Numbered from the stretch's first letter, positions 28,701-35,270 are shown. The stretch: DNA of 37,335 bases from CAYSBE01 sp964429245 (GCA_964429245.1 CAYSBE010000009.1:1-37335); one strand, 5' to 3'. Numbers and translations are program-made. Notes: generated by a model from the letters alone, not told the origin.

Positions 28701-30827
28701 GGAGCAGGCGGAACACTCAATTTAGGATCAGGTACACATACCTTTACTGGAGATATCACCTTAACTGCTGGAACATTGAATGGAGGTTCGAGCACCATAA
28801 ATGTTAACTCAACTTCGGCTTCTGCTTGGGCTGGTGTAGGAAGTAATTTCATTGCATCAACTAGCACAGTTAGTTTTGGAGGTGCAGCACAAACAATTGC
28901 CACAAGCACTACATTTAATAACCTTAACCTCTCAGCGGCAGGAGATAAAACAATGGGAGGAAATGTAACAGTAGCAGGTGAATTGGCTTTTGGAATAGGA
29001 ACAACACTTATTTTGGGATCTAATACCCTTACACTAAATGGAACATTAAGCAATATGACAGCTTCAAGGTCATTTGTTGCAAATGGTAACTCCAATATAG
29101 TTATTGGCGGAACTGGCGCATTAGGGTCCAACTTGTTTTTTGACCAATCAACTCCGGGTACAACTAATCGTATCATTGATTTTACATACAACCGCCCAAG
29201 TCAAACTATTACTTTGGGCAATGCTTTGGAATTAACTGGTGCAGTAACACCAACAGCTGGTACCTTAGCTACGGGTGGTAATTTACGTTTGGTTTCAAAT
29301 GCCTTGGGTGATGCAAGTATTGGCTCAGGTACCGGAAGTTATATTACAGGAAATGTAATCGTAGAAAGATTTATTCCATCAAGAGGAAGAATATGGCGCT
29401 TTATGTCGAGTCCGGTTTCAGGATCAACAGTTGAAGATTGGAGGAGTGAAATTTACATTACAGGTTCAGGTTCAGGCACAACATTAGGTACAACAAACAG
29501 TAACGGATTTGATGCCACCTTAAATAATTCACCAAGTATATTCCGTTATGATGAAACGATTTCAGGAAGTCAAAGTAATGGATGGGTTGCACCTGCAAAT
29601 ACCAGTGCACCACTAAATCCCGGACAAGGTTATAGGGTGTTTATTCGTGGAGATAGAAGCGATATTGATAGGTTATCAGGCAGCAATAATACACAAAATG
29701 CTGTTACCGTAAATGTTATTAATCCGGTAAATACAGGTGACATTAATATGAACCCAACATTTAGCACACCTGGAGGTCCTGATGATGGATGGAATTTAAT
29801 GGGAAATCCATATCCAAGTGCCATCAGTTGGGATGCATTTCATGATGCCTCTCGCACAGGAAGCAGTCCTGATTTCTCGGGAACAGATTATAGTCACTTG
29901 GATCCAACCATTCATATTCTTAATCCTTCTATTGGTTCAGGTGGACAGTATGCATCTTTTAATGCATTAAGTAATACGACTGTTAATGGGTTAACAAATG
30001 GAATCATTCCATCTGGGTCTGCATTTTGGGTGAAAGCAGTAGCAGCCTCTCCAACAATGACAATGAAGGAAATTTACAAAACTTCAACGGCTGCGCCTTC
30101 CATGTTTAAATCAGGAATCCAACAATTTAGTGTAACCATACATCATGACAATATACTTGAAGATGAAGCCGTATTTAAAAACGAGTCGGCTGCATCTGTA
30201 AATGTAGATGCTTATGATATCGTGAAACTATTTGGAACGGGAACACAACTAACCAGTATCACAAAAAATGGATCACACCTTGCTGCCAATTGTATGCCAC
30301 TTTCCCCTACAAATGATACGATACCATTAAGCGTAATTACGAGTACTTCCGGCAACTATGTATTTCAATTTAAAGATGCCGAAGTTTTAGCAGACAGTAA
30401 ACCTATACACCTTATTGATTATAAAACCGGAAACGTTGTGAATGTGAAATCAAATCCAAATTACACATTTGCAATTGATGCCAATGATGCAAGTACCAAG
30501 GGTAACGAACGATTTGTTTTAATCATCGGTGAAATCAATGTTACATCAACAAGAGAAGTATTGGCGAATCAAACCGCAAGACAGGTAGTTTTATTTCCAA
30601 CACAAACAAATGGCTTAATTTCATTACAAAACATGAAGTCTTTATTGGGCAATACACAAGTTACCGTGATGGATATAAGAGGTAAGGAGGTAATGCAACA
30701 ATCCATAGCTAATTGGGATGCGAATGGTACCATTCAACTTGATTTAGGTGAATTGAAGGCAGGAAGTTATTTTGTGAAAGTGGTTAGCGAATCGTATTCG
30801 CAAACGTTGAAGTGTATTAAATACTAG
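19731..30827 (+). CDS. Giant repeat-rich surface adhesin secreted by T9SS (3698 residues)
   Basis: A signal peptide of about 31 residues (TVGFITLFFALQTSVLTA) is followed by about 3100 residues that are Thr/Gly/Asn/Ser/Ala-rich, nearly free of Cys, and poor in charged residues. This part consists of three repeat types. The A unit (18 copies) has consensus GFTTTGNxTMTKTGGTAT, then a GN, LTINGxGGTLNLG and HTFTG. The B unit (8 copies) has FNNLTVSGSGxKT followed by PTVxGTLxLEGTAT. The W module (4 copies) has TTxW...TDW...GNWxxGIP. The regular beta-strand/turn rhythm suggests a right-handed beta-helix or solenoid. From about residue 3218 a non-repeat region contains RIWRFMSSPVSG and GWNLMGNPYPSAISWDAF, seen in other T9SS substrates. 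A type-A sorting domain ends the protein. Likely role: adhesion, gliding or cell-cell contact, by analogy only. Confidence 0.93.
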   Translation: MKNLQRLKNNWYTTVGFITLFFALQTSVLTAATITSTTTGGAWSTGSTWVGGNVPLSTDDVVIATTGGNQVTLSAPVTSVSLTINIGGILTPGVNLITIEGDFTNLGTLTSGSGGITFSGTANQLISGFTTTGPVTMLKTGGTATLNGNVNGGALTINGIGGTLHLGTNRNHTFTGTWTRTNGTLDGGSSTLNLTGTFSGSGGTFTPSTGTVNFSGGAQTCPALTFNNLTVSNSGIKTFATTPTVEGILSLEGTATIVVTTGVVTYGPAAALQYSTSASRTVTSEEWTTTFNSLGGILISNPFTISLNENKVLGDGVSLTINSGATLDPTTNNRLITIGGNFTNSGTLTSRAGGMTINGTGAQTIGGFTTTGTVTINKTSGTATFTGNIAGAALTVTNGTLNMGAARTHTFSGIFTLNGGTLDASNNTITISGVTNLNSGTLNANSATINFTGTVTNTAATFNGNTADLRFAGSLIGAFNGDDANIRLNGGTGTNIAGFVTTGNIVFAKTGSNITTFTGDITANDLTIAGVGGATRRLNLGTGLSHTINGTLIRTSGTLEGGTSTIAFTQSGAVFSGTGAGFTANTSTVIFNAASDQTLPAFTFNNLVLASSGIKTFATTPTVSGTLTLEGTATVDVVTGVVTYGAASTLRYNTAIARTASSEEWVSPFAGTGGVIIDNTGEITLNAAKQFGSNTNIPLTINSGATLNTNNFTLTFHGGFINNGTLTAGSSNITFAGTSAASVNIGTFSTSGLVLFSRTAGNVTFTGDITGGAFTLNGAGTLNLGTGLNHTFTGTFTRTNGTLNCNSSTINLSTAGAVFSGVGGTINVNTSTFNYNGSAAQTVAGLVYNNLTLSGDGVKTTSTVTVNGILTMAGTATATTLGAINYGVDATLRYNKTATFATGDEFPASFSGTGGVVIDNTGTITLSVAKTIERSLIVNTGATVDLNGLSHTANGLVLGGVNQTTTGTYGRTGSGAANIDNTYFTGPGLGTIAVTNTTTVWTAGNATTDWADAGNWSLGVPTSSLDVLIPNIATQPVLTSASVARNITISTGATLTTNNFQLTIHGNLAIAGSLLAGSSNIFITGNINQSIAGFSTTGNITMTKTAGIATFTGNVSMGSLILNGTGGTLNLGSALTHSIAGDLTITAGTLNANSANISLVSSGAQTIMGFITTGNLLMNKTGDVATLNGNINAAGLVIDGVGGTLNLGTGFTHTFTGTWTRTDGTLDGGSSTINFSASGAMFSGSGGVFTPNTGTVNFSASATQTCPALVYNNLTVSGTSVKTFATTPTVEGTLSMQGTATITVTTGVVTYGPNAALQYNTANARTVSNEEWVSPFTGIGGIIIANTGAITLNAAKVLDPGVNLTINAGAILTPGANLLTLNGDFIINGTLTSGTGGITLAGTANQTISGFITTGTVTMTKTAGTATFNGNVNTANITINGIGGTLNLGSAVSHTISGNVTLTAGTLDGGSANITLSGTAAQSIAGFVTTGNITMTKTGGTATLTGNMSAAALTLNGLGGTLNLGAALTHNFSGVISRSDGTLNCGSSILNLSVTGTVISGAIGTLTIGTSTFNYNGAGAQTVAPLAYNNLILSGSGAKTTSSVTVNGTLTMDGTATTTAPITYAGDATLIYNNPTAHTTSDNEFPATFNPTGGVVIAGAGVITFNSAKTIGSGLTINTGSKVDLNTFAHGSKGLTLGGVAQLVGVYGGTASAAANIDDVFFVSTSTGTISYTNPTTTWTGAINTDWSLVANWTNGIPTASLQAVIPNVVNQPTLTSNSECSDLTIQTGATLTTAGFQLTMHGDFTNIGTASFGSSNIVIDGIVAQNINGFTTTGNVTMLKTGGTVNITGNLNINNLTINGTGGTLNLGTTITHTLTGNLTISAGTLNVNSSNITLAGTALQTIAPFTTTGNITMTKTGGIATFTGNTSMGSLIINGAGGTLNLGSAFTHTIRGDVVITDGTLNGSSSNIILTGTATQSIGGFTTTGNITSTKTTGTATFTGDMNIATLSVNTAGGILNLGALRTHTITGNLEVSAGTLQGNSATVNLSGNLTTGGTFTPGSININLSGNAAQSIAAFTTTGNLSMLKTGGTATFAGNINMGSLTLNGFGATLDLGLARTHTINRDLIITAGTLVSNNCNVTLAGTANQNIAGFTTTGNVSITKTGGTATFTDNINAAGLSINGAGGTLNLGVGLTHTFTGTVSRINGTLNLGSSTLNLTAASPFSGIGGAFVPNTGTVNFSGAAQTVAALTYTNLTLSGSGTKSTTSVVVNGILSLEGTAIVSDVITYGSAATLRYAKGAAYTTTNNEFPSPFTALGGVVISGTGIITFNSEKIISNTLDIESGATVDLNAIATHSSIGLFLGGVEQTLSGTYGAVGSGAANTSAFYTGTGLITLIDQSTTWNAAALTTDWHNAGNWTNGIPNSAKNALITNIATQPILTNDATCKSLTINSGATLISANFQITIHGDFSNNGTVTLGNSPIIITGIANQNIAAIATTGNVSVTKTGGVATLTGNMSTSGLTINGSGGTLNLGSGLTHTFTGDITRTAGNLVGSSANVILTGTNNQTISGITTTGNISVTKTGGTATLSSSLSANDLIINGTGGTFSFGAAFTHTFTGNITVTAGTLAGGTSAVILTGTANQSIAGFTTTGNISSTKIGGTATLQGNLSAAALTINGLGGTLNMGSALTHTFSGTITLTNGTLDGGSSTINANRTGTTWTGTGTNFIANNSTVVFGGAAQTINTPTTFNNLTIATSGLKTFSGLPTVNGIFQIDGTATTSVAPTYAAAATLRYNNTAARNAGVEWITPFVATGGVIIANTGAITLTTPKVFNNSIPLTINATATLTPESNLITLGGDFVNNGTLTSGAGGITINGTGAQSISPFTTTGTVTIAKSSGTATVSGNLNIGNLVINGSGGTLDLGSAFTHTLNGDLTITAGTLTVGSCNITIAGTNTQSIEGFTTTGNIAITKTAGTATVNGNINANSLTINGAGGTLNLGSGTHTFTGDITLTAGTLNGGSSTINVNSTSASAWAGVGSNFIASTSTVSFGGAAQTIATSTTFNNLNLSAAGDKTMGGNVTVAGELAFGIGTTLILGSNTLTLNGTLSNMTASRSFVANGNSNIVIGGTGALGSNLFFDQSTPGTTNRIIDFTYNRPSQTITLGNALELTGAVTPTAGTLATGGNLRLVSNALGDASIGSGTGSYITGNVIVERFIPSRGRIWRFMSSPVSGSTVEDWRSEIYITGSGSGTTLGTTNSNGFDATLNNSPSIFRYDETISGSQSNGWVAPANTSAPLNPGQGYRVFIRGDRSDIDRLSGSNNTQNAVTVNVINPVNTGDINMNPTFSTPGGPDDGWNLMGNPYPSAISWDAFHDASRTGSSPDFSGTDYSHLDPTIHILNPSIGSGGQYASFNALSNTTVNGLTNGIIPSGSAFWVKAVAASPTMTMKEIYKTSTAAPSMFKSGIQQFSVTIHHDNILEDEAVFKNESAASVNVDAYDIVKLFGTGTQLTSITKNGSHLAANCMPLSPTNDTIPLSVITSTSGNYVFQFKDAEVLADSKPIHLIDYKTGNVVNVKSNPNYTFAIDANDASTKGNERFVLIIGEINVTSTREVLANQTARQVVLFPTQTNGLISLQNMKSLLGNTQVTVMDIRGKEVMQQSIANWDANGTIQLDLGELKAGSYFVKVVSESYSQTLKCIKY
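22713..22929 (+). repeat. W module, copy 2
   Basis: The encoded segment reads TTVWTAGNATTDWADAGNW, then LGVP, then IPNIATQPVL and a closing NFQLTIHGNL. It starts the second supermodule. A shorter first copy (TWVGGNVPLSTDDVVI) lies at about 19850-20040, next to the signal peptide. Confidence 0.8.
24921..25140 (+). repeat. W module, copy 3
   Basis: The encoded segment has TTTWTGAINTDWSLVANW, TNGIP, IPNVVNQPTLTS and GFQLTMHGDF, the same layout and nearly the same length as copy 2. It opens the third supermodule, which contains five consecutive A units. Confidence 0.8.
26911..27140 (+). repeat. W module, copy 4
   Basis: The encoded segment has TTWNAAALTTDWHNAGNW, TNGIP, ITNIATQPILT and NFQITIHGDF. 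It opens the fourth and last supermodule before the non-repeat C-terminal region. Confidence 0.8.
30560..30824 (+). other. T9SS type-A C-terminal sorting domain of the adhesin
   Basis: The last roughly 88 residues contain VVLFPTQTNGLISLQ, QVTVMDIRGKEV and LDLGELKAGSYFVKVV, ending in LKCIKY. This is the pattern of the Por/T9SS sorting domain: an FPNP-like start, a DxxGK turn and an L..G.Y.VK end. It directs export through the type IX system and is usually cleaved on the surface. Confidence 0.85.
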
Positions 30828-31390
30828 ATTGTATTTTCGATATAATCGATGAGTGCATGAATACATTTGATATGTATTTCTTGCGCACGATCAGCATACT
30901 TACTGTATGGAGCTCGAATTTCCACATCACAACGTGTAGCCATTTTACCCCCGTCTTTACCTGTTAGGCCTACAACCTTCATGCCTTTTTTTTGCGCAGC
31001 ATCAATGGCATTCAACACATTTGTTGAGTTGCCGCTGGTTGATATGGCAAGCAGCACGTCACCTTCACTTCCAAGTGCTTCTATATATCTGCTAAAAACA
31101 AAATCATATCCGTAGTCATTTCCAACACAAGCAATATGCGAAGCATCTGAGATAGAAATTGCGGGCAATGCCTTACGGTCATCTCTATATCGCCCGGTAA
31201 GCTCTTCTGCAAAATGCATGGCATCACACATGCTTCCACCATTTCCGCAACTCATAATTTTCTTGCCATTCTTAATGGCATGAGACATGATTTTTCCGGC
31301 TTCTTCTATCCGTTTGAAATGATCGTCATTACTCAAGAATGCAGAGAGTACATCGTGGGCCTCGGTAAAGTGTTGTTTAATGCGATTCAT
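30824..31390 (-). CDS. gmhA: Sedoheptulose-7-phosphate isomerase (phosphoheptose isomerase)
   Basis: GmhA makes D-glycero-D-manno-heptose-7-phosphate, the first step toward ADP-heptose for lipopolysaccharide. The 188-residue SIS-domain protein contains the family motifs SCGNGGSMCDAMHFAEELTG, SISDASHIACVGNDYGYDFVFSRY, AISTSGNSTNVLNAI and the closing IHIKCIHALID with the catalytic His. The length matches the known enzymes. It starts three bases after the dsbD stop and is read from the same message. Its stop codon overlaps that of the giant adhesin by four bases. The rest of the heptose pathway is not in the window. Confidence 0.95.
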   Translation of the reverse strand: MNRIKQHFTEAHDVLSAFLSNDDHFKRIEEAGKIMSHAIKNGKKIMSCGNGGSMCDAMHFAEELTGRYRDDRKALPAISISDASHIACVGNDYGYDFVFSRYIEALGSEGDVLLAISTSGNSTNVLNAIDAAQKKGMKVVGLTGKDGGKMATRCDVEIRAPYSKYADRAQEIHIKCIHALIDYIENTI

Positions 31391-31393
31391 AAA

Positions 31394-33517
31394 TTAGTTG
31401 GTTTGCTTAACAAATGCTGCTTTGCCTTTTTCAAGAAAAGAGATAAAATTATCTTCATTGGTATCAAAAAATGTAGGTCCGGAAAGCATGTTTTCGTTTC
31501 CATCAATAATTACATATTGCGGCTGTGCACTAAAATTGTATTTCGTGATTTGCAAATCCTGGTTTTGTTCCCCAATGGTTTTTTTGATCTTGCCATCTCG
31601 TGCTGATGTGTACCATTCATTTTCGGGTAATACTTTACGTTCGTCAGCATATAATGATACAATAATAAAATCATTTTGAAGGCGTGTCATCACTTCGGGT
31701 TTGGCCCATACATACTCTTCCATTTTGCGGCAATTCACACAGGCATGTCCTGTAAAGTCTACGAACAATGGTTTGTTTTGTTTCTTTGATTCTTCCAACG
31801 CTTGTTTGTAGTCAAAATATCCGCTAATTCCGGGTGGCATATGCAAAAAATCACCGTGCTTCACATTGGCCGGTTTGTTTTCAGATTTGCCAGACATTGT
31901 ATGTCCTTCTGATCCTAATACAAAATCTTGCGTATGCATAGGTGGCAATAAACCTGAAAGTCCTTTAAGTGGGGCTCCAAATAATCCGGGGATCATGTAT
32001 ATGGCAAATGCAAATGATGCCAATGCCATTCCAAATCTTGGTACACTTACGTAAGGTAAATCACTATCGTGGCTAAATTTTATTTTGCCTAAAAAATACA
32101 TCCCAAGCATGAATGCAATGGCAATCCATATTGCTAAATAAATTTCACGATCCAACAACCCCCAGTGGTATACTACATCAGCAGTACTTAAAAATTTAAA
32201 AGCAAATGCAACTTCAATAAATCCAAGTACAACCTTTACAGAATTTAACCAACCACCCGATTTGGGTAGGTTGGATAAAAAACTTGGAAAAATGGCAAAT
32301 AGGGTAAACGGTAATGCCAACCCAAAGCCAAACACAGCCATACCCAACAGTGGTTTTAAAAATTTACCACCAACCGCCTCGATAAGCAAGCTGCCAACAA
32401 TGGGTCCGGTGCAACTAAACGAAACCAAAACCAAAGTAAATGCCATAAAGAAAATGCCTGCAGCACTTCCCATACTTGATTTGGAGTCGATCTTATTGAC
32501 AACAGCATGTGGCAATGTGATTTCAAATAACCCTAAAAAAGATGCTGCAAAAACCATGAAAATAATAAAGAACAAAATATTTGGTAGCCAATGTGTGCTA
32601 AGCCAATTTCCAAAATCAGGACCTAATCCGAAAAAGGCAAACACCAAACCAAGGGATGCATATATGCCCACAATTGATAATCCGAAAATGCTGGCACGAA
32701 TAGCCGCTTGTGTCCTGGTTTCACTCTTTTTTGAAAAGAAACCGGCAGTCATTGGCAACATTGGAAATACACATGGTGTTGCCACAGCTACGAGCCCACC
32801 TAAAAATGCAACCAGAAAAAATCCGAATAAGGTTTCATTTGGTTTTTCAGTAGCCTGGGTGTCGGTAATTATAGCTTCGGGTGCAGTATTGGCTATAACT
32901 TCAGTAGATGAAATGGTATCAGATTCAGTTTCAACAGCTGTATTGGCAATAGCTGCAACTTCCTTTTGTTCTGTTATTGTTTCAATAGCAGTCTTGTTGC
33001 TTGAAACCAAAACTTTAAACAGGTCTTTGACAGTATAATTTTGTTCAAATGGCGGCATACAAACACCTGAAATTTCATTGCACTCCTGGAAATACAAAGA
33101 GATATTGATATTTGGATTTTCAGAAAGTACTTTAATTTTTTGTTTGAATACAGCTTTCTCAGTAAATATAGACACATCTCCTTTCCAAATGTCTTCGTAA
33201 TGTTTCTTTGCACCGACAGGGATAGTCTTACCTACAAGCTCAAAGGTTTTGTTTTTCTCAAAAATTATTTCAGCAACTATGGGGCCTAGGTTAGGATCAA
33301 AATCGTTGGAATACATATACCAATTTTTTTCAATCTCACTTGTAAGTGTTAAGGTTATTTCATCACCAATAGCAGCTTCTTTTTTATCTGCTGTAATTTT
33401 CCAGACAGGCGTCTTTTTTAAAACAGATGGCGCTTCGTGAGGGATTTGAGCGAAGGTGCTAATGCTTATCAAAAATAAGCTTAACAGGTGTATTGCTTTG
33501 CTGATTAGTCGAATCAT
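31394..33517 (-). CDS. dsbD: Thiol:disulfide interchange protein DsbD
   Basis: DsbD carries electrons from cytoplasmic thioredoxin across the inner membrane to periplasmic reductases. The 707-residue protein has a signal peptide, then an N-terminal periplasmic domain with the cysteine pair C146/C153 (FQECNEISGVCMPP). A linker of Glu/Thr/Ala-rich sequence follows, then eight hydrophobic segments with the membrane cysteines C259 (ATPCVFPMLP) and C379 (SFSCTGPIVG). A C-terminal thioredoxin-like domain has CVNC at 603-606. All three redox centres are complete. A one-mismatch -7 box (TATATTCG on the minus strand) lies 19 bases before its ATG, and gmhA is co-transcribed behind it. Confidence 0.95.
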   Translation of the reverse strand: MIRLISKAIHLLSLFLISISTFAQIPHEAPSVLKKTPVWKITADKKEAAIGDEITLTLTSEIEKNWYMYSNDFDPNLGPIVAEIIFEKNKTFELVGKTIPVGAKKHYEDIWKGDVSIFTEKAVFKQKIKVLSENPNINISLYFQECNEISGVCMPPFEQNYTVKDLFKVLVSSNKTAIETITEQKEVAAIANTAVETESDTISSTEVIANTAPEAIITDTQATEKPNETLFGFFLVAFLGGLVAVATPCVFPMLPMTAGFFSKKSETRTQAAIRASIFGLSIVGIYASLGLVFAFFGLGPDFGNWLSTHWLPNILFFIIFMVFAASFLGLFEITLPHAVVNKIDSKSSMGSAAGIFFMAFTLVLVSFSCTGPIVGSLLIEAVGGKFLKPLLGMAVFGFGLALPFTLFAIFPSFLSNLPKSGGWLNSVKVVLGFIEVAFAFKFLSTADVVYHWGLLDREIYLAIWIAIAFMLGMYFLGKIKFSHDSDLPYVSVPRFGMALASFAFAIYMIPGLFGAPLKGLSGLLPPMHTQDFVLGSEGHTMSGKSENKPANVKHGDFLHMPPGISGYFDYKQALEESKKQNKPLFVDFTGHACVNCRKMEEYVWAKPEVMTRLQNDFIIVSLYADERKVLPENEWYTSARDGKIKKTIGEQNQDLQITKYNFSAQPQYVIIDGNENMLSGPTFFDTNEDNFISFLEKGKAAFVKQTN

Positions 33518-33536
33518 TGGATCTTGAAATATGAAG

Positions 33537-33544
33537 CGAATATA
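33537..33544 (-). promoter_or_regulatory. Candidate -7 element of dsbD-gmhA
   Basis: Read on the minus strand it is TATATTCG, one base off TAnnTTTG, with a predicted leader of about 15 bases. No -33 element is evident. Confidence 0.3.
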
Positions 33545-33562
33545 ATCTTTTGATAACTATTT

Positions 33563-33584
33563 GCAGGTAACTTTGGTAACCTGC
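33563..33584. promoter_or_regulatory. Imperfect palindrome between dsbD and the LysM protein
   Basis: GCAGGTAAC at 33563-33571 and GTAACCTGC at 33576-33584 pair with one A-A mismatch around TTTG. It sits just upstream of the dsbD -7 box in a divergent spacer, a natural place for an operator, but no regulator is known. Confidence 0.3.
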
Positions 33585-33650
33585 ACTACATACCATACAG
33601 ATGTGGGAAATATGGCGTGTGAAAATACAAGACACCACACCGAGTAAGCG

Positions 33651-33658
33651 TATTTTCG
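33651..33658 (+). promoter_or_regulatory. Candidate -7 element of the LysM glucosaminidase gene
   Basis: TATTTTCG differs by one base from TAnnTTTG and ends exactly 4 bases before the ATG at 33663, implying a leaderless message. No -33 TTTG is visible. Confidence 0.35.
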
Positions 33659-33662
33659 TTTG

Positions 33663-35270
33663 ATGAAATTTAGAACACCGGTTTTTTGTATAGCTTTTTT
33701 GATACTTGCTAAACATCTCGTTGCTCAACCCGTTCCCACAAAGGAGTTTCCTTTTAAAATGTCGGTAGAGCAGTATATTGAAAAGTATGCTCAGATTGCC
33801 GTAGAGGAAATGCACCGCAGCAGAATACCGGCTAGCATCACCTTGGCTCAAGGCATAATTGAATCAGGGAATGGAAACAGTAGATTGGCACTTGTAGCCA
33901 ATAACCATTTTGGAATAAAATGTAAAAAAGACTGGACCGGTGAAAGCATAAAAGAAGATGATGATGCACCACAGGAGTGCTTTCGTAAATACAATTCGCC
34001 TATCGAATCTTACAGAGATCATTCTGAATTTCTGAAGAATGGGAACCGCTATGCCTTTCTTTTTGATTTGGATCAAACCGATTATAAAGCATGGGCACAT
34101 GGTTTAAAAAAGGCAGGTTATGCAACCAATCCACGTTATGCAGAAATATTGATTAATACCATTGAGAAAAATAACCTGCAGCGTTTTGATTTAATGAAAC
34201 CAGGAGAAACGGAAAAGAAAGAAATAGCAGAAGAAAAGAAAGAAGAACTTCAACGCGAGAAAAGTTTAATCATTAATGATATTCCGGCAATTGTAGTTGC
34301 CAAAGGAGAAAGCTATGCATCAATATCTATTGCAAATGACATGAGAGTTTGGCAAATCTATAAATACAATGATTTACAAAAAAATGCAGTCATAAAAGAA
34401 GGTGATACGATTTATTTAAAACCTAAAAATTATAAATCAAAAACCGAAATTCATATTGTAGGAAACAAAGAATCCATGCATATCATCAGTCAGCGATATG
34501 CCATAAAGCTAAGTCGATTGCTTGCAATGAATAAAATGAAAGAAGGAGAAGAACCTGCCAAAGGAGAGGAAATTTATTTGCGCAAAAAGAGAACAACACC
34601 ACCCAAGTTGCAACCCTCACAACAACCGTTGCCTTCCGATACGTTGTTTGATAACAAAATATATGATGACCCAAAGAAAAATATCGAAACATCCACACCT
34701 ATCATTCCCCACAATCCATATGATGTAGAAGCACACGGGGTAAAAGAGCCAATGGCATTTATGCACCAGGTACAAGCCGGTGAAACATTGTTTGCGATTG
34801 CAAAAAGATACAATGTGCAAATTGAAGGTATACGGGAACTGAATAAATTGAGTGGAGATAAAATTAATGTGGGTGATTTGCTTATCATAAATCCAAACCA
34901 ACCACCACTGAATAAAAGCGAAGAAGCCATAGTGCCCGGATATCACACCGTAATGCAAGGTGAAACTTTGTATAGCATTGCCAGGTTGTATGGCACTACC
35001 GTTGATTTGCTGAAAGCATTGAACGAATTAGAAAGTGATACCATTCGGGTAGGAGAGGAATTGGTTATTATTCCGCGGCACAATGAGAAACCGGGAGAAC
35101 AAAAAGTGACCGATGATGAAGAAAACGGACCTGTTTATTATATCGTGCGGGAGGGTGAAACTGTCTACGCAATCAGTCGCAAATTCGGGATAGACCAAAG
35201 TGAACTTAGGAAATTAAACAACCTGATGGATAACACCCTTTACGTTGGGCAAAAGCTAAGGCTGAGGTAA
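33663..35270 (+). CDS. Secreted glucosaminidase with C-terminal LysM repeats
   Basis: The protein is a peptidoglycan hydrolase, probably cutting after N-acetylglucosamine. A signal peptide ends near KHLVAQ. The glucosaminidase domain (about 35-175) has SITLAQGIIESGNGNSRLA with the catalytic Glu, NNHFGIKC, YNSPIESYRDHSEFL and GLKKAGYATNPRYA. A Lys/Glu-rich linker follows. Two divergent LysM-like units (about 210-310) come next, and then three clear LysM repeats, recognised by HQVQAGETLFAIAKRY, HTVMQGETLYSIARLY and YIVREGETVYAISRKF. The frame opens with a TTG one codon earlier; I take the ATG. It is convergent with rpsT, with a shared terminator. Expected role: cell-wall remodelling or division. 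Confidence 0.92.
   Translation: MKFRTPVFCIAFLILAKHLVAQPVPTKEFPFKMSVEQYIEKYAQIAVEEMHRSRIPASITLAQGIIESGNGNSRLALVANNHFGIKCKKDWTGESIKEDDDAPQECFRKYNSPIESYRDHSEFLKNGNRYAFLFDLDQTDYKAWAHGLKKAGYATNPRYAEILINTIEKNNLQRFDLMKPGETEKKEIAEEKKEELQREKSLIINDIPAIVVAKGESYASISIANDMRVWQIYKYNDLQKNAVIKEGDTIYLKPKNYKSKTEIHIVGNKESMHIISQRYAIKLSRLLAMNKMKEGEEPAKGEEIYLRKKRTTPPKLQPSQQPLPSDTLFDNKIYDDPKKNIETSTPIIPHNPYDVEAHGVKEPMAFMHQVQAGETLFAIAKRYNVQIEGIRELNKLSGDKINVGDLLIINPNQPPLNKSEEAIVPGYHTVMQGETLYSIARLYGTTVDLLKALNELESDTIRVGEELVIIPRHNEKPGEQKVTDDEENGPVYYIVREGETVYAISRKFGIDQSELRKLNNLMDNTLYVGQKLRLR

Larger units (their letters stand above)
20090..28755 (+). repeat. A-unit array: 18 diverged copies inside the giant adhesin
   Basis: Eighteen copies of a roughly 50-residue core run from about residue 126 to 3010. 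Hallmarks are (I)xGFTTTGN, the KTGG-TAT step, GN, LTINGxGGTLNLG and THTFTG. Adjacent copies sit about 75 residues apart where uninterrupted. Copies 9-13 follow each other without any B unit. The copies use different synonymous codons, so they are old at the DNA level. Confidence 0.85.

Noticed and set aside
20090..28755. CRISPR-like or satellite-like periodicity.
   Set aside because: The periodicity is at protein level; DNA copies are too diverged and the spacing is irregular for a CRISPR array or satellite.
32262..33038. Plus-strand open frame of 258 codons.
   Set aside because: It is antisense to dsbD, low-complexity, without recognisable motifs; dsbD has all its redox cysteines.
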